Assembly (NCBI RefSeq): GCF_029888045.1
Contig: NZ_JARXRN010000016.1
Location: 124,001-188,000 of the forward strand
Origin: Luteimonas rhizosphaericola
GTDB lineage: Bacteria; Pseudomonadota; Gammaproteobacteria; Xanthomonadales; Xanthomonadaceae
Length of the DNA: 64,000 nt
Direction of reading: 5' to 3'
The notes under the pieces are model-generated. The model was not told the origin of the DNA and searched no databases. It saw only the letters and a list, made by a program, of their open reading frames with translations. Shown here in pieces: positions 1 through 7,293 of the stretch (positions are counted from its first letter, which is position 1; every line of letters starts with the position of its first letter). The position numbers and the translations under genes are program-made.

Positions 1-409
1 CTTCCGCACCATCGAGGGTGACGACGGGGCTGTGCTGGCCCACATAAGGGCGTTCGATATCGAGCGCGATCGCCGAGGCGGGCCCGATGGCCACCCACTT
101 CTCCATGAAGCCCATCGCGCCGCGGCGATCGGCCGGCTTCTCGTCCCGCTGCGCCACGACGCCGTAATAGAACTTGCGGTCGTCGAGCGTTTCGCTCCAC
201 AGGCTGTGGTTGATCAGGTTGCCGATGTGCTCGATGAAGCCGCCGTAGATCATCGGCGAAATCGGCGGACGCGTGGCCCCGGTATCGACCGTGGCCGTGA
301 TGCCACCGGATGCCGCGAAGACCGGCGGAATCCACGTGGCCGCGCCCAGCGCCGCAGAGCCCAGCAGCAGGTTGCGCCGCATCAGGTCCACCTTGTGTTG
401 CTGCTTCAT
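1..409 (-). CDS. alpha-L-arabinofuranosidase, GH51-like (5' part; runs off the left edge)
   Basis: The reverse strand from the ATG at 409 encodes a twin-arginine-like leader (MRRNLLLGSAALGAA, ending near FAA). It is followed by ISPMIYGGFIEHIGN and SETLDDRKFY, the hallmark N-terminal strand of GH51 arabinofuranosidases, which have an ISPxIYGxFIEH...DRKFY pattern. The frame is open to base 1, so only about 136 residues are visible and the catalytic glutamates lie outside. A second in-frame ATG at 382 starts exactly at MRRN and could be the true start. The family removes arabinose from arabinoxylan or arabinan. The leader suggests export, possibly by Tat, and this fits the GH8 xylan-oligosaccharide enzyme at 32.9 kb. 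The family call is firm from the motif; the substrate is inferred. Confidence 0.8.
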   Translation of the reverse strand, partial: MKQQHKVDLMRRNLLLGSAALGAATWIPPVFAASGGITATVDTGATRPPISPMIYGGFIEHIGNLINHSLWSETLDDRKFYYGVVAQRDEKPADRRGAMGFMEKWVAIGPASAIALDIERPYVGQHSPVVTLDGAE

Positions 410-590
410 CCGTCTTCGTCCTCAGCATGGTTCGGGATTCTGCGTGCGCAGCGCCAGACCTGTGCCGTGCCCGTGACCAGGCGCACCGCCCCCCGCGCCG
501 GCACAGCATAGCCGCGGCGCGCGGCCAAGCCCCGGCCACAGCGATGCGGATCGTGCGCGGAAGCATGCCAATCCGAACATGGCAGAAGAA

Positions 591-613
591 CCGGGGTCAG
601 AGTGGACTTTTCC
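591..613 (+). repeat. family A REP element, left copy
   Basis: CCGGGGTCAGAGTGGACTTT lies 83 bases upstream of the transposase start. It is the inverted counterpart of the copy at 1404-1427 (AGTCTACTCTGACCCCGG). The same core recurs at 5236-5260 and in two head-to-head pairs inside icmF (18057-18140 and 18897-18979). Flanking inverted REPs are typical for REP-associated transposases. Confidence 0.85.
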
Positions 614-695
614 GACATCCGCCCGCGACTCCATCCGACCCTGCGGATCCGATGCGACACGCACACTGGCCGTCCACCCTCGCAAGGACGCGACC

Positions 696-1418
696 ATGTC
701 CCGTCAGCCCCGTATCGACCTTCCCGGCATCCCCCAGCACATCGTCCAGCGCGGCAACGACCGCCAGCCGTGCTTCTTCACCGACGTCGACTACATCCGC
801 TACCTGCAGGACCTGCGCGACATCGCCCGGCGCGAACACTGCAGCATCCACGCCTATGTGCTGATGACCAACCACGTCCACCTCCTGCTGACCCCGATGG
901 CGAGCGGCCACGTCGCGCGCCTGATGCAATCGCTCGGCCGCGGCTACGTGCGCCACGTCAACGATCGCTACCGTCGCACCGGCACGCTGTGGGAAGGGCG
1001 ATACAAGTCCTGCCCGGTGATGGACGACGACTACCTGCTGCGCTGCCAGCGCTACATCGAGCTCAACCCGCTACGTGCTCGCATGGTGGACGACCCCGCC
1101 CGCTACCGCTGGTCGAGCCACCGCGGCAACACCACGCCGCCCGCCGACCCGCTGATCACCCCGCATCGCGCCTGGCTCGACCTCGGCGCGGACATGCCCA
1201 CGCGCCATCGCGCGTGGCGCGCCCTGGTGAGGGACACCGTGGACCCGGGCGAAACCGACGACATCCGGCTGCATCTGCAGCGACAGCACCTCTACGGGCC
1301 GGATCGCTTCCGCAAGGCGATCGAGGCCCAGCTTGGCCGCGCAGTCGGGCCACGGAAGATCGGACGACCGTGGCGCGATCCGGTTGCGCTCGCAGAGAAG
1401 GGAGAAAGTCTACTCTGA
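696..1418 (+). CDS. REP-associated tyrosine transposase (RAYT, Y1_Tnp superfamily)
   Basis: This 240-residue protein has the HUH signature H60-V-H62 in TNHVHLLL. It also carries the family's LWEGRYKS and YIELNPLRARMV-type blocks and the WSSHRG motif. Enzymes of this family cut and rejoin single-stranded REP palindromes and are thought to mobilise them. I chose the ATG at 696 because AAGGA sits just upstream and the protein begins with the usual short lead-in to IPQHIVQRGN; the frame is open further upstream to 579. Inverted family A REPs flank the gene (591-613 and 1404-1427). The right REP also provides the last codons and the TGA stop, so the final ESLL residues are REP-encoded. A decayed copy of the C-terminus lies at 5122-5235. 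The gene looks intact; activity is not shown. Confidence 0.9.
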   Translation: MSRQPRIDLPGIPQHIVQRGNDRQPCFFTDVDYIRYLQDLRDIARREHCSIHAYVLMTNHVHLLLTPMASGHVARLMQSLGRGYVRHVNDRYRRTGTLWEGRYKSCPVMDDDYLLRCQRYIELNPLRARMVDDPARYRWSSHRGNTTPPADPLITPHRAWLDLGADMPTRHRAWRALVRDTVDPGETDDIRLHLQRQHLYGPDRFRKAIEAQLGRAVGPRKIGRPWRDPVALAEKGESLL

Positions 1419-1427
1419 CCCCGGTTC
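1404..1427 (-). repeat. family A REP element, right copy
   Basis: AGTCTACTCTGACCCCGG is the reverse complement of the left REP core. It supplies the stop codon of the rightward transposase (TGA ending at 1418) and the last residues and stop (TAG, 1410-1412 on the reverse strand) of the leftward YciI-like gene. The two genes therefore converge and overlap by nine bases inside the repeat. Confidence 0.85.
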
Positions 1428-1820
1428 GTTCCTCTTGAGGTACTCCTCCCAGGCAACGGGCGCCCATGGATGCAGCTCATGGACAAAGAGGCCTGTTTTC
1501 ACTGCCGGATCATCAGCGACGATCGCCTTCGCCTCAGCTTCGCTCGAGACCTCGAGAATCACCGCGCCCCCCGTGTCGTCGGTAAGGGGCCCGGCCTGTT
1601 TCATGAGGCCTTTGGCATACAGGCTGATCATGTACTTTCCGTGGTCGTTGAGCGGCAAGTCTGACAAGCCCTTGCCTTGAGGCCATGCCGGCCCCTGGCG
1701 ATAGATCACAAGGAATGTGATCTTCTCACTCGATGGCCGCTCCTCGTCGGCGATGACCAATTGTGGCGAGGCGAGAGCAAGCACCAGGACGCCGGCGAGG
1801 AATATCGAAGTACGCTTCAT
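1410..1820 (-). CDS. secreted YciI-like domain protein
   Basis: The product is 136 residues with a clear Sec signal peptide (MKRTSIFLAGVLVLALAS, cleaved near VIA). The mature domain resembles the YCII ferredoxin-like fold: a hydrophobic strand (ITFLVIYR), LNDHGKYMISLYAKGLMKQAGPL, GGAVILEVSSEAEAKAIVADDP and a closing GLFVHELHPWAPV. In YciI proteins a His-Asp pair lines the pocket, and the H of LNDHGKY is the candidate here. The start at 1820 follows GGAG; an upstream in-frame codon at 1850 would spoil the signal peptide. The last residues (NEPGSE) and the stop are encoded by the REP repeat, so the original C-terminus was probably different. Function is unknown; the secreted location is unusual for the family. 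Confidence 0.75.
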   Translation of the reverse strand: MKRTSIFLAGVLVLALASPQLVIADEERPSSEKITFLVIYRQGPAWPQGKGLSDLPLNDHGKYMISLYAKGLMKQAGPLTDDTGGAVILEVSSEAEAKAIVADDPAVKTGLFVHELHPWAPVAWEEYLKRNEPGSE

Positions 1821-2063
1821 TGGAGATCTCCGGTGCCGGAAGACGGCCACGATGATGATGGGTCGGGCCTGACGCTTGAATCAAGCCAAGCCGCGAAGCG
1901 GCATCGGCCTGATGATAAGGACTCTTCCCGCGTCGCCGCGGGGCCTCGCTGCCGCAACGCAACCCGGGCCGGCAAGGGGACAATGCCGCGACCGCCGCCC
2001 ACGAGCACGATCGACAGCATCAGGGTGGAAGCCGTTGTCCGAAGCCCCACGTCCGAACACAGC

Positions 2064-2561
2064 TCAGTCCAGGGTCGCCAGCACCCGATACACCAGGGAC
2101 GGCTGCATCGGCCGCCCCAGATTGCCCCACAGCGACAGCATCTGCTCCTGCGAATGCGGCTGCGGCGTGCATGCCAGCACCCGATCCCCGATGGCATCGC
2201 GGGGACCCACGACCGGATCGCGATGCAGATGCATGGCCGCCAGTTGCAACAGGTCCTGTGCACGCAATGCATCACGCGCGCCGGCCGCGATCAGGTAGGA
2301 GAGCTGCCATGCGGCAGGAGTCTTCAGTACGGCGCCTGCCGGGTCGCGCGCGGGCAAGTTCGCCGCCCGCCACGCCTGGTCTGGTTCGATGTGATACAGC
2401 AACAGCAGCAGTCGGTCCCGCTCGTCCGTCGCACTGGTGAATGCGTGCCAGTCACGGCAGATCGTCGGCGCCGCGATTCCGTCCTCCCCTGCCGGGTAGG
2501 CCGCACGCAAGTGCGCCGCCACGGCGGTACTGATCGCAGAGAAGCCGGGTGCCGATGGCAT
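2064..2561 (-). CDS. DUF4255 (Pvc16 N-terminal domain) family protein
   Basis: The protein has 165 residues. It shows the DUF4255 pattern: an N-terminal helix (FSAISTAVAAHLRAAY), a LLLLLYHIEPDQAWRAANLPAR strand-turn, LSYLIAAGA, AAMHLHRDPVV, and the closing EQMLSLWGNLGRPMQPSLVYRV. Relatives sit in phage-tail-like contractile injection clusters (Pvc16/Afp16), where they act in tube or sheath length and termination. The start at 2561 has a strong GGAGG five bases upstream; the frame stays open further upstream to 2885 but that part has no family similarity. No other tail gene is visible within several kilobases, so this is an orphan or a remnant. The role is inferred from family only. Confidence 0.7.
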   Translation of the reverse strand: MPSAPGFSAISTAVAAHLRAAYPAGEDGIAAPTICRDWHAFTSATDERDRLLLLLYHIEPDQAWRAANLPARDPAGAVLKTPAAWQLSYLIAAGARDALRAQDLLQLAAMHLHRDPVVGPRDAIGDRVLACTPQPHSQEQMLSLWGNLGRPMQPSLVYRVLATLD

Positions 2562-3073
2562 GGTGCCTCCAGGTGGTCGCAGTTTTGCGGTGGGCCACGA
2601 CTGCCAAGCCCATCGGGGAACCGGGTCCGGGTGTGTTCGTCCCGAAAATGCACTTGGACCCAATCCCGCTCCCACCTGGATCTTGCCGCCGAATGGGCCT
2701 GAACGGAAGAGAGAAGAAATCTGGCGCCAAACGCAGCCGCCGGTCTCTCCGCTCGACGACCGCGACTCAACAGGCCAGGCGAAACCAAGAGTTGTTTGAG
2801 CGGCCTGATTGCCAGAGTACGGGCCAGGCACACAGACTCGGCCCAGTCTCATGCACCCACGGCGCGCAGACCAACACCCCCTCATTCCCCTCCAGGACCC
2901 TCATTCCGCGCCCAGACCAATGAATGCGGCAAGAAGCACCCCCGTTCTCTTCTGAGGCGCCACGGGGCGTCACTGTGTCGGCGGGATCGCTCCATTCACT
3001 TCGCGCGCTTCACGCCGCATCTGCGGCAGTGCGCGCTACGCTGCGGCATTCACGAACAAAGTGAGTACGCCGC
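2562..3073. other. intergenic region, no gene recognised
   Basis: This stretch of about 510 bases lies between the divergent DUF4255 and hpf genes. It has short open frames on both strands, but none has a ribosome-binding site, a family motif or convincing codon use. It must contain the promoters of both neighbours; I could not pick a confident -35/-10 pair. The composition is slightly lower in G+C than the flanks, which may mark decayed DNA. Confidence 0.5.
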
Positions 3074-3391
3074 ATGTTGCAGATCCAGCTGAACACCGAC
3101 AACCACATCGACGGGACCGACGCCCTGGAATCGCGTGTCACCGCGATGCTGGAGCAGGCACTGGGCCGCTTTTCCTCGCGGCTGAGCAGGATCGAAGTGT
3201 TCCTGTCTGACAGCAATTCCACCAAGGGCGGACCGAATGACAAGCGTTGCGCCCTCGAAGCCCGTCTGGAGAACCATGATCCGCTCGGCGTGAGCCACGA
3301 TGACGAGGACATGGAGAAGGCGATCCGCGGTGCGTGCAACAAGCTGAAGACCATGCTCGACAGCCGAATCGAGAAGCAGCGCGGGTACTGA
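3074..3391 (+). CDS. hpf: ribosome hibernation-promoting factor, HPF/RaiA family (short form)
   Basis: The 105-residue product has the HPF/YfiA beta-alpha-beta-beta-beta-alpha arrangement. It opens with MLQIQLNTDNHI, then a helix (LESRVTAMLEQALGRFSSRLSRIEVFLSDSNS), strands around CALEARLENHDPLGVSHDDEDMEKAI and the closing helix GACNKLKTMLDSRIEKQR. Short HPF proteins bind the 30S decoding region under stress and promote inactive 70S or 100S ribosomes. It lacks the C-terminal extension of long HPF. It stands alone, not next to rpoN where many proteobacterial hpf genes lie, so it could be a second paralogue with a specialised role. Confidence 0.8.
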   Translation: MLQIQLNTDNHIDGTDALESRVTAMLEQALGRFSSRLSRIEVFLSDSNSTKGGPNDKRCALEARLENHDPLGVSHDDEDMEKAIRGACNKLKTMLDSRIEKQRGY

Positions 3392-3731
3392 GGGCCTGCT
3401 CGCATGTGTTTGCCCAGCAGCACATAGGCATGCAGCTGCAGTCGAAGCTGCCAAGGCTTCGTCACCAAGAGCGCACAACCCGTTGGCGGTCGCCGTTGTC
3501 CATGAAGCACGGCGACCCGTTGTCGCCGCGCTGCACTGTGCTGCACCACTTCCGCAAGGTCGACAAGCGGCTGCCGGACCATGGCCCGGCATCACCGGAT
3601 CGCCTTCGCGGCTGATCAGGATCCTCCCGGGTCACCTCGGAAGAACCCCTCAGGAGCAATGGCAGTTGGCCACGGCATCGTCTTTCCCCCGCCACGAGTG
3701 GGACTTGTAACGCTGACGAGCACCTTGGCAG
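3392..3731. other. intergenic region, no gene recognised
   Basis: About 340 bases separate the convergent hpf and DUF421 genes. Short frames on both strands lack family motifs. No clear hairpin followed by a T-tract is seen for either gene. Confidence 0.5.
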
Positions 3732-4244
3732 TTACGCCACGCCATCGACATCCGCCAGCGCATCGCGTGAACCGTTCCAGCCGGACGTGATCACACTGAA
3801 GTTGCCGTCGGTCTCCAGGACGACCGCATCGACGCCTTCCAGCGACGCTTGCCCTGCCGCCCTCACCGCGGCACGCAGTTCTCCGAGCGTGACCCGCTGC
3901 CGGCGCATCGCCTCCATGCAAGGCTTGCCGTCGCGCAACAGCAGCGTCGGCGCGTTCTTGACCGCCTGGCGTACCCATCGCACGCGCACCGACGTCCACG
4001 TGATCGCGTACTGCAGCATGATCAGCAGCCCCATCCCGAGCACGCCTTCCACGAGCGCCACTTCCTTCGTCAGCAGCACCGTGGCGAGCGTTGAACCCAG
4101 CGCGATGGTGACGATCAGGTCGAACGCGTTCCACTTCGAAACCGTCCGCTTGCCGGTCACCCGCAACCACGCCACCAGCGCCAGATAGGCGAGCGTGCCC
4201 ACCAGGAGCACCCGCAGCACCCCGTGCCAACTGTCGAAGAACAT
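3732..4244 (-). CDS. DUF421 / YetF-type membrane protein
   Basis: This 170-residue protein has three hydrophobic segments in its first 90 residues (VLRVLLVGTLAYLALVAWLRV, a middle segment around IVTIALGSTLATVLL, and GVLGMGLLIMLQYAITW). The family signature TGKRTVSKWNAFDLIVTIALGS lies between the first two. A soluble domain follows (LLLRDGKPCMEAMRRQRVTLGELRAAVRAAGQ, then VLETDGNFSVI). DUF421 proteins are inner-membrane proteins of unknown function; YetF is the B. subtilis example. The start at 4244 has GGGAGG about six bases upstream. It is a single gene with its own promoter, convergent with hpf. Confidence 0.85.
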   Translation of the reverse strand: MFFDSWHGVLRVLLVGTLAYLALVAWLRVTGKRTVSKWNAFDLIVTIALGSTLATVLLTKEVALVEGVLGMGLLIMLQYAITWTSVRVRWVRQAVKNAPTLLLRDGKPCMEAMRRQRVTLGELRAAVRAAGQASLEGVDAVVLETDGNFSVITSGWNGSRDALADVDGVA

Positions 4245-4621
4245 CGCCGCCTCCCGCGAAAACTTGCGTGCATTCACGCACACGGGCGGTCGATGCGGGG
4301 TTACGGGCCTCTACTCGCCAGCCCGTCGATCCAACGATCCTGAGCCGCGCGGCCCTTCACCACGCCCTCGCCACCGTGTACCAGCGGCATTGGAGGCCAG
4401 GATCCGATCCGCGCGGGTACCCTCCTCCGCGATCAACGCGAAGTGGTGCAGGATCTGCCCACCGCCGTCGATCCGGCAGATCGCGCCATGCGGGCGGCAC
4501 AAGAATATCAGGGGAAAAGGGTGTCCCACCAACGGGATCAGGGCCGGGAATCGGCCCAACGCCGGATCCAGAGCGCGGCCGCTCCCGCTATCCTGCGTTT
4601 CCAGTGCGCGCGGAGACCGAC
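4245..4621. other. intergenic region with a possible decayed frame
   Basis: About 375 bases lie between the divergent DUF421 and LprI-like genes. A reverse-strand frame (4311-4559) contains a passage, GGGQILHHFALIAEEGTRAD, that looks protein-like, but it has no good start or family match. I treat it as a possible gene remnant and leave it unannotated. Both neighbours' promoters must be here. Confidence 0.4.
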
Positions 4622-5098
4622 ATGAAGCCCCTGCTGCCGATCCTCACAGTTGCGATCCTCGCGCTGGCTGCGCACGCCGCCGCCCAGGACGACCGCGACC
4701 AGTGGCCCGAAGGCAGCGCACGGCACACGCTGCTGGTGGAGGTCGAACGCGAGCAGGCACTGCGCGCGAGCCTCGATGCAGCCCATGCCCGCCTGCTGGA
4801 AGCCTTCGACGATGCGCCCGACGATCCCGATCCGCTTGCCCAGGCCGTCGACGCGCAGCAGCAGGCCTGGCTCGCGTACCGGGGCAGCGATTGCCAGCTG
4901 GCCGGCATGCTCAGCGGCGCAGGCGGCGCCTGGCCGCACGTCCATGCGCTGACCTGCCGCAACACCCTGCTCGCCGAGCGAACCGCCGTGCTCGACGCCG
5001 CCGCCGCTTGCCTCCAACGCCTGCCCGCCGAGCGCTATCGCTCCGACGAAGAGGCCTGCCTGCGGCCGCTGGTGGACGCATCACTGGGCGAGCCGTAG
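4622..5098 (+). CDS. LprI-like (DUF1311) periplasmic protein
   Basis: The product has 158 residues with a Sec signal peptide (MKPLLPILTVAILALAAHAAAQ, cleavage near AHAAA). The mature part matches the DUF1311/LprI pattern: LAQAVDAQQQAWLAYRGSDCQLAG, then HALTCRNTLLAERTAVL, with paired cysteines in SDCQL and LTCRN. Family members include the Mycobacterium lysozyme inhibitor LprI and many periplasmic proteins of unknown role. No lipobox is seen. Immediately downstream lie a transposase fragment and a REP, so no operon partner is evident. A lysozyme-inhibitor role is only a family-based possibility, although a lysozyme gene follows at 5.3 kb on the other strand. Confidence 0.7.
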   Translation: MKPLLPILTVAILALAAHAAAQDDRDQWPEGSARHTLLVEVEREQALRASLDAAHARLLEAFDDAPDDPDPLAQAVDAQQQAWLAYRGSDCQLAGMLSGAGGAWPHVHALTCRNTLLAERTAVLDAAAACLQRLPAERYRSDEEACLRPLVDASLGEP

Positions 5099-5121
5099 GG
5101 CAGGACGATCCGTCTACCCCC

Positions 5122-5235
5122 CTCTACGGGCCTGACCGATTCAGAAAAGCCATCAAAGCCCAGCTTGGCCGGACGGAGGGGCCACGGAAGATCGGGCGAC
5201 CGCGGCGCGATTCGATCGCACTCACAGAGACTTGA
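5122..5235 (+). pseudogene. C-terminal fragment of a REP-associated transposase
   Basis: The 37 residues from LYGPDRFRKAI to ALTET match the last part of the intact transposase at 696-1418, including AQLGR and GPRKIGRP. The nucleotide match begins abruptly, and nothing before it resembles the rest of the gene. A family A REP follows directly, as in the intact copy. This is the decayed 3' end of a second RAYT unit. Confidence 0.85.
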
Positions 5236-5260
5236 GAAAGTCTGCTCTGACCCCTGTTCT
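5236..5260 (-). repeat. family A REP element next to the transposase fragment
   Basis: AGTCTGCTCTGACCCCTG keeps the spacing and sequence of the 1404-1427 repeat with a few changes. It sits in the same place relative to the transposase 3' end. A partial echo (ACCCTGTTCC) follows within 12 bases. Confidence 0.8.
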
Positions 5261-5287
5261 AGACCCTGTTCCACCCCTGCTTTCGAG

Positions 5288-6508
5288 TCAGACTCTAGCC
5301 AGAGCCTCGCGCGCCTCGTCACCTGGGCGCGACTGCTGCAGTTCGCGATCGGGAGACTCCTGCGACTCAAGGCGCTGTCGACCACTCTCCAGGAATTCGA
5401 CGCCGCGCGGAGCGTCCAGCAGCCCCATCAGCATGCGGTCTGCAGCCGCTGCGTCGCCTGCCGCGAGCGCGGAGGCGAGCCGGTTGAGGTCGGGGTCCGC
5501 GAAACGACCGGCATCTGGCCCCGCGGCGCCGTGACGTTCAGCGGTTCCGGCATGCCCGCCGGTCCTGTCGGCGGGGTGCCGCGCAGGCGGCTCGCCGTCT
5601 CGCGTTCGCCCATCCACGTCCACCGCGAATCGTTGCAGATCGATCTCGCCGGCATCGAATGCGTCGGTGGTGAACGCCTGTGCCTGCCCGGGATACCGCT
5701 CGCGCAGGTGCTCGAGCAGGACGGTGCGTGCGGGCGCGAGCGAATCCTCAAGCGTGCGGACGTTGCCGTACTCGGCAACGATCTCGGGGTAGTCGCGGTT
5801 GGCTTGCGCGATCCGGTCGGGGCGCGCCCGCGTCCCGTCGGTCGCCACGCCGAAGGCGCGCTCCACGCGATCGATGTCCAGCCGGTGCGTCCGGTACATC
5901 GCGTAGACGTCCGCTGCTTCCCGTACGCCAACGTTCGCCGGGTCGTCGTAGAGGCCCAGGATCTCCGATTCCGCGAACCGTCGCTTGCGCAGGCCGCCCT
6001 CCACGTCCTCGTTGGATCCCCAGCAGTTGTACCGCAGCTGGTACCACGCCTCGGCGCGATCCTGGTCACGAAGCGCATCGACCACAGGGTGGTTGCGCAG
6101 CGCGCCGACACCGCGGTTGTAGGTCACCGAGACCAGGGCGACGCGTTCATCCGAGAGCGGCAAGCCGGCTGAGATGGCGGGGCCTTCATACTCCTGCAGG
6201 GATGCGACGAACAGCCGGTCGGACTCCGCTTCGGTCAGGGTCCTGTCGAAGCCGAGGCCGATCCGCGTCTTGTCGCCTCTCGGCGCCTGGTCCACGCGCT
6301 CCAGCGTGGCGCGCTGCGCGGGCGTGAGTTCGATGCCCGACCGCGTCCAGATCTCGACGTTGTTGTTCCGGTTGAGGGTGTAGCCCCAGCCGATCGTGGC
6401 ACGCCCGTCGCCCACGTCCTGCACCTGCGCATGCAGGCCTTCGGTGCCGGCGATCACCGTCCGCAGCTTGCGCTCGTACTCCGCCCGCTCCAGTTCCCTG
6501 ACGTCCAT
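5288..6508 (-). CDS. phage-type lysozyme (GH24-like) with a long C-terminal extension; candidate secreted effector
   Basis: The protein is 406 residues. The first about 190 form a T4-lysozyme-like muramidase domain. E23 in GTEGL, an acidic residue at D31 or D34 and T38 in ATIGWGY mimic the Glu-Asp-Thr triad, and E23 to T38 has the same spacing as in T4 lysozyme. VSVTYNRGVGAL and GGLRKRRFAESEIL are further GH24 landmarks. The rest (about residues 210-406) is a variable, charged region ending in a Gln/Glu/Arg-rich tail. There is no signal peptide, so export would need lysis or a dedicated secretion system. The upstream gene on the same strand, 16 bases away, encodes a secreted protein and is its likely inhibitor. 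In Xanthomonas, type IV effector lysozymes are paired with upstream periplasmic inhibitors, but I cannot see the canonical XVIPCD domain here. A prophage lysozyme is the alternative. Confidence 0.75.
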   Translation of the reverse strand: MDVRELERAEYERKLRTVIAGTEGLHAQVQDVGDGRATIGWGYTLNRNNNVEIWTRSGIELTPAQRATLERVDQAPRGDKTRIGLGFDRTLTEAESDRLFVASLQEYEGPAISAGLPLSDERVALVSVTYNRGVGALRNHPVVDALRDQDRAEAWYQLRYNCWGSNEDVEGGLRKRRFAESEILGLYDDPANVGVREAADVYAMYRTHRLDIDRVERAFGVATDGTRARPDRIAQANRDYPEIVAEYGNVRTLEDSLAPARTVLLEHLRERYPGQAQAFTTDAFDAGEIDLQRFAVDVDGRTRDGEPPARHPADRTGGHAGTAERHGAAGPDAGRFADPDLNRLASALAAGDAAAADRMLMGLLDAPRGVEFLESGRQRLESQESPDRELQQSRPGDEAREALARV

Positions 6509-6524
6509 GTCGAGTCACTCCGGT

Positions 6525-7022
6525 TCACGAAGGCGGCGTCATGCACGCCTTCGGCGTTCCCTGCCGGCGGCCGGAATCGGGCTCGAGCACATCGTCCAGC
6601 GCGATGATGGAGATGTCGGATCCACCCTCCCCCACCGTGCCCTCGTCCTTCCAGTGGAGATTCGCCCCGACCCGCGTGACGCGAACCCGGACGACCGAAT
6701 CGTTGCGGCCGCTGCGCACGTCCAGGAGCGCGACGCCATTCTCGACCCGGCCGCTGAGCTCGCCCTCGTCGACCTGCCGCAGGTTCACGAGGGCGCCGCT
6801 GAAGTCGCCGCAGAGCGTGTCGCCCGTCTGGACGAGCCTGACCCGGAAGCCACCGCAGTCGAGATCGGGGCGCGTGCGATCGCACCACTGCGTGGACCAG
6901 GTGCCATTGAAATCGGCATGCTCCGGCGTCGCGGTGGTTGCATCGCGATGCGCCGTTCCGGCGCAGCCGGCTCCCGCCAGGACAAGGACGAAGCAGGCTG
7001 CGCTGACCAGGTTCCATCCCAT
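6525..7022 (-). CDS. small exported protein upstream of lysozyme; candidate immunity protein
   Basis: This 165-residue protein starts with a hydrophobic export signal (MGWNLVSAACFVLVLAGAGC). C20 could be lipidated, but Gly at -3 makes the lipobox weak. The mature part is beta-rich: FNGTWSTQWCDRTRPDLDCGGFRVRLVQTGDTLCGDFSGAL, GRVENGVALLDVRSGRND, then VRVTRVGANLHWKD. Four cysteines could form disulfides. This strand pattern is common in small periplasmic binding or inhibitor folds. It is the first gene of a two-gene unit with the lysozyme 16 bases downstream, the order known for lysozyme effectors and their periplasmic inhibitors. No family is recognised by name, so the immunity role is inferred from layout. 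Confidence 0.6.
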   Translation of the reverse strand: MGWNLVSAACFVLVLAGAGCAGTAHRDATTATPEHADFNGTWSTQWCDRTRPDLDCGGFRVRLVQTGDTLCGDFSGALVNLRQVDEGELSGRVENGVALLDVRSGRNDSVVRVRVTRVGANLHWKDEGTVGEGGSDISIIALDDVLEPDSGRRQGTPKACMTPPS

Positions 7023-7293
7023 CGCTTGCGCTCCCTGCGCCTAGACTGGGGGTAGCGTGCCAGAGTTCATCTTGATTGCAACCCGGACAAATGGGGCCAG
7101 ACATCAGGAATGGGGCCAGCAACCTGACCCCTCTTCACCTTTTCCTCCAAACTGGCGCGGTGCCTGGCGCCGTGGCACCTGATCAATGCCATCGAGACGC
7201 CGGCCGATCACCAGGTGACCAACCGGCGCTCCCGTCAACCGGACGGACCAGATGGCCTCTGCGAAGGACCACAGAAGCCGCTGCGCAAACAGG

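Noticed and set aside
2562..2885. A longer N-terminus for the DUF4255 protein
   Set aside because: The frame is open but not similar to the family, and a strong GGAGG precedes the internal ATG at 2561.
4311..4559. A reverse-strand gene containing GGGQILHHFALIAEEGTRAD
   Set aside because: It has no ribosome site or family match and overlaps promoter DNA. At most it is a remnant.
5288..5900. A canonical XVIPCD type IV secretion domain at the lysozyme C-terminus
   Set aside because: The tail is Gln- and Arg-rich but I cannot see the conserved XVIPCD motifs, so I kept only a general effector hypothesis.
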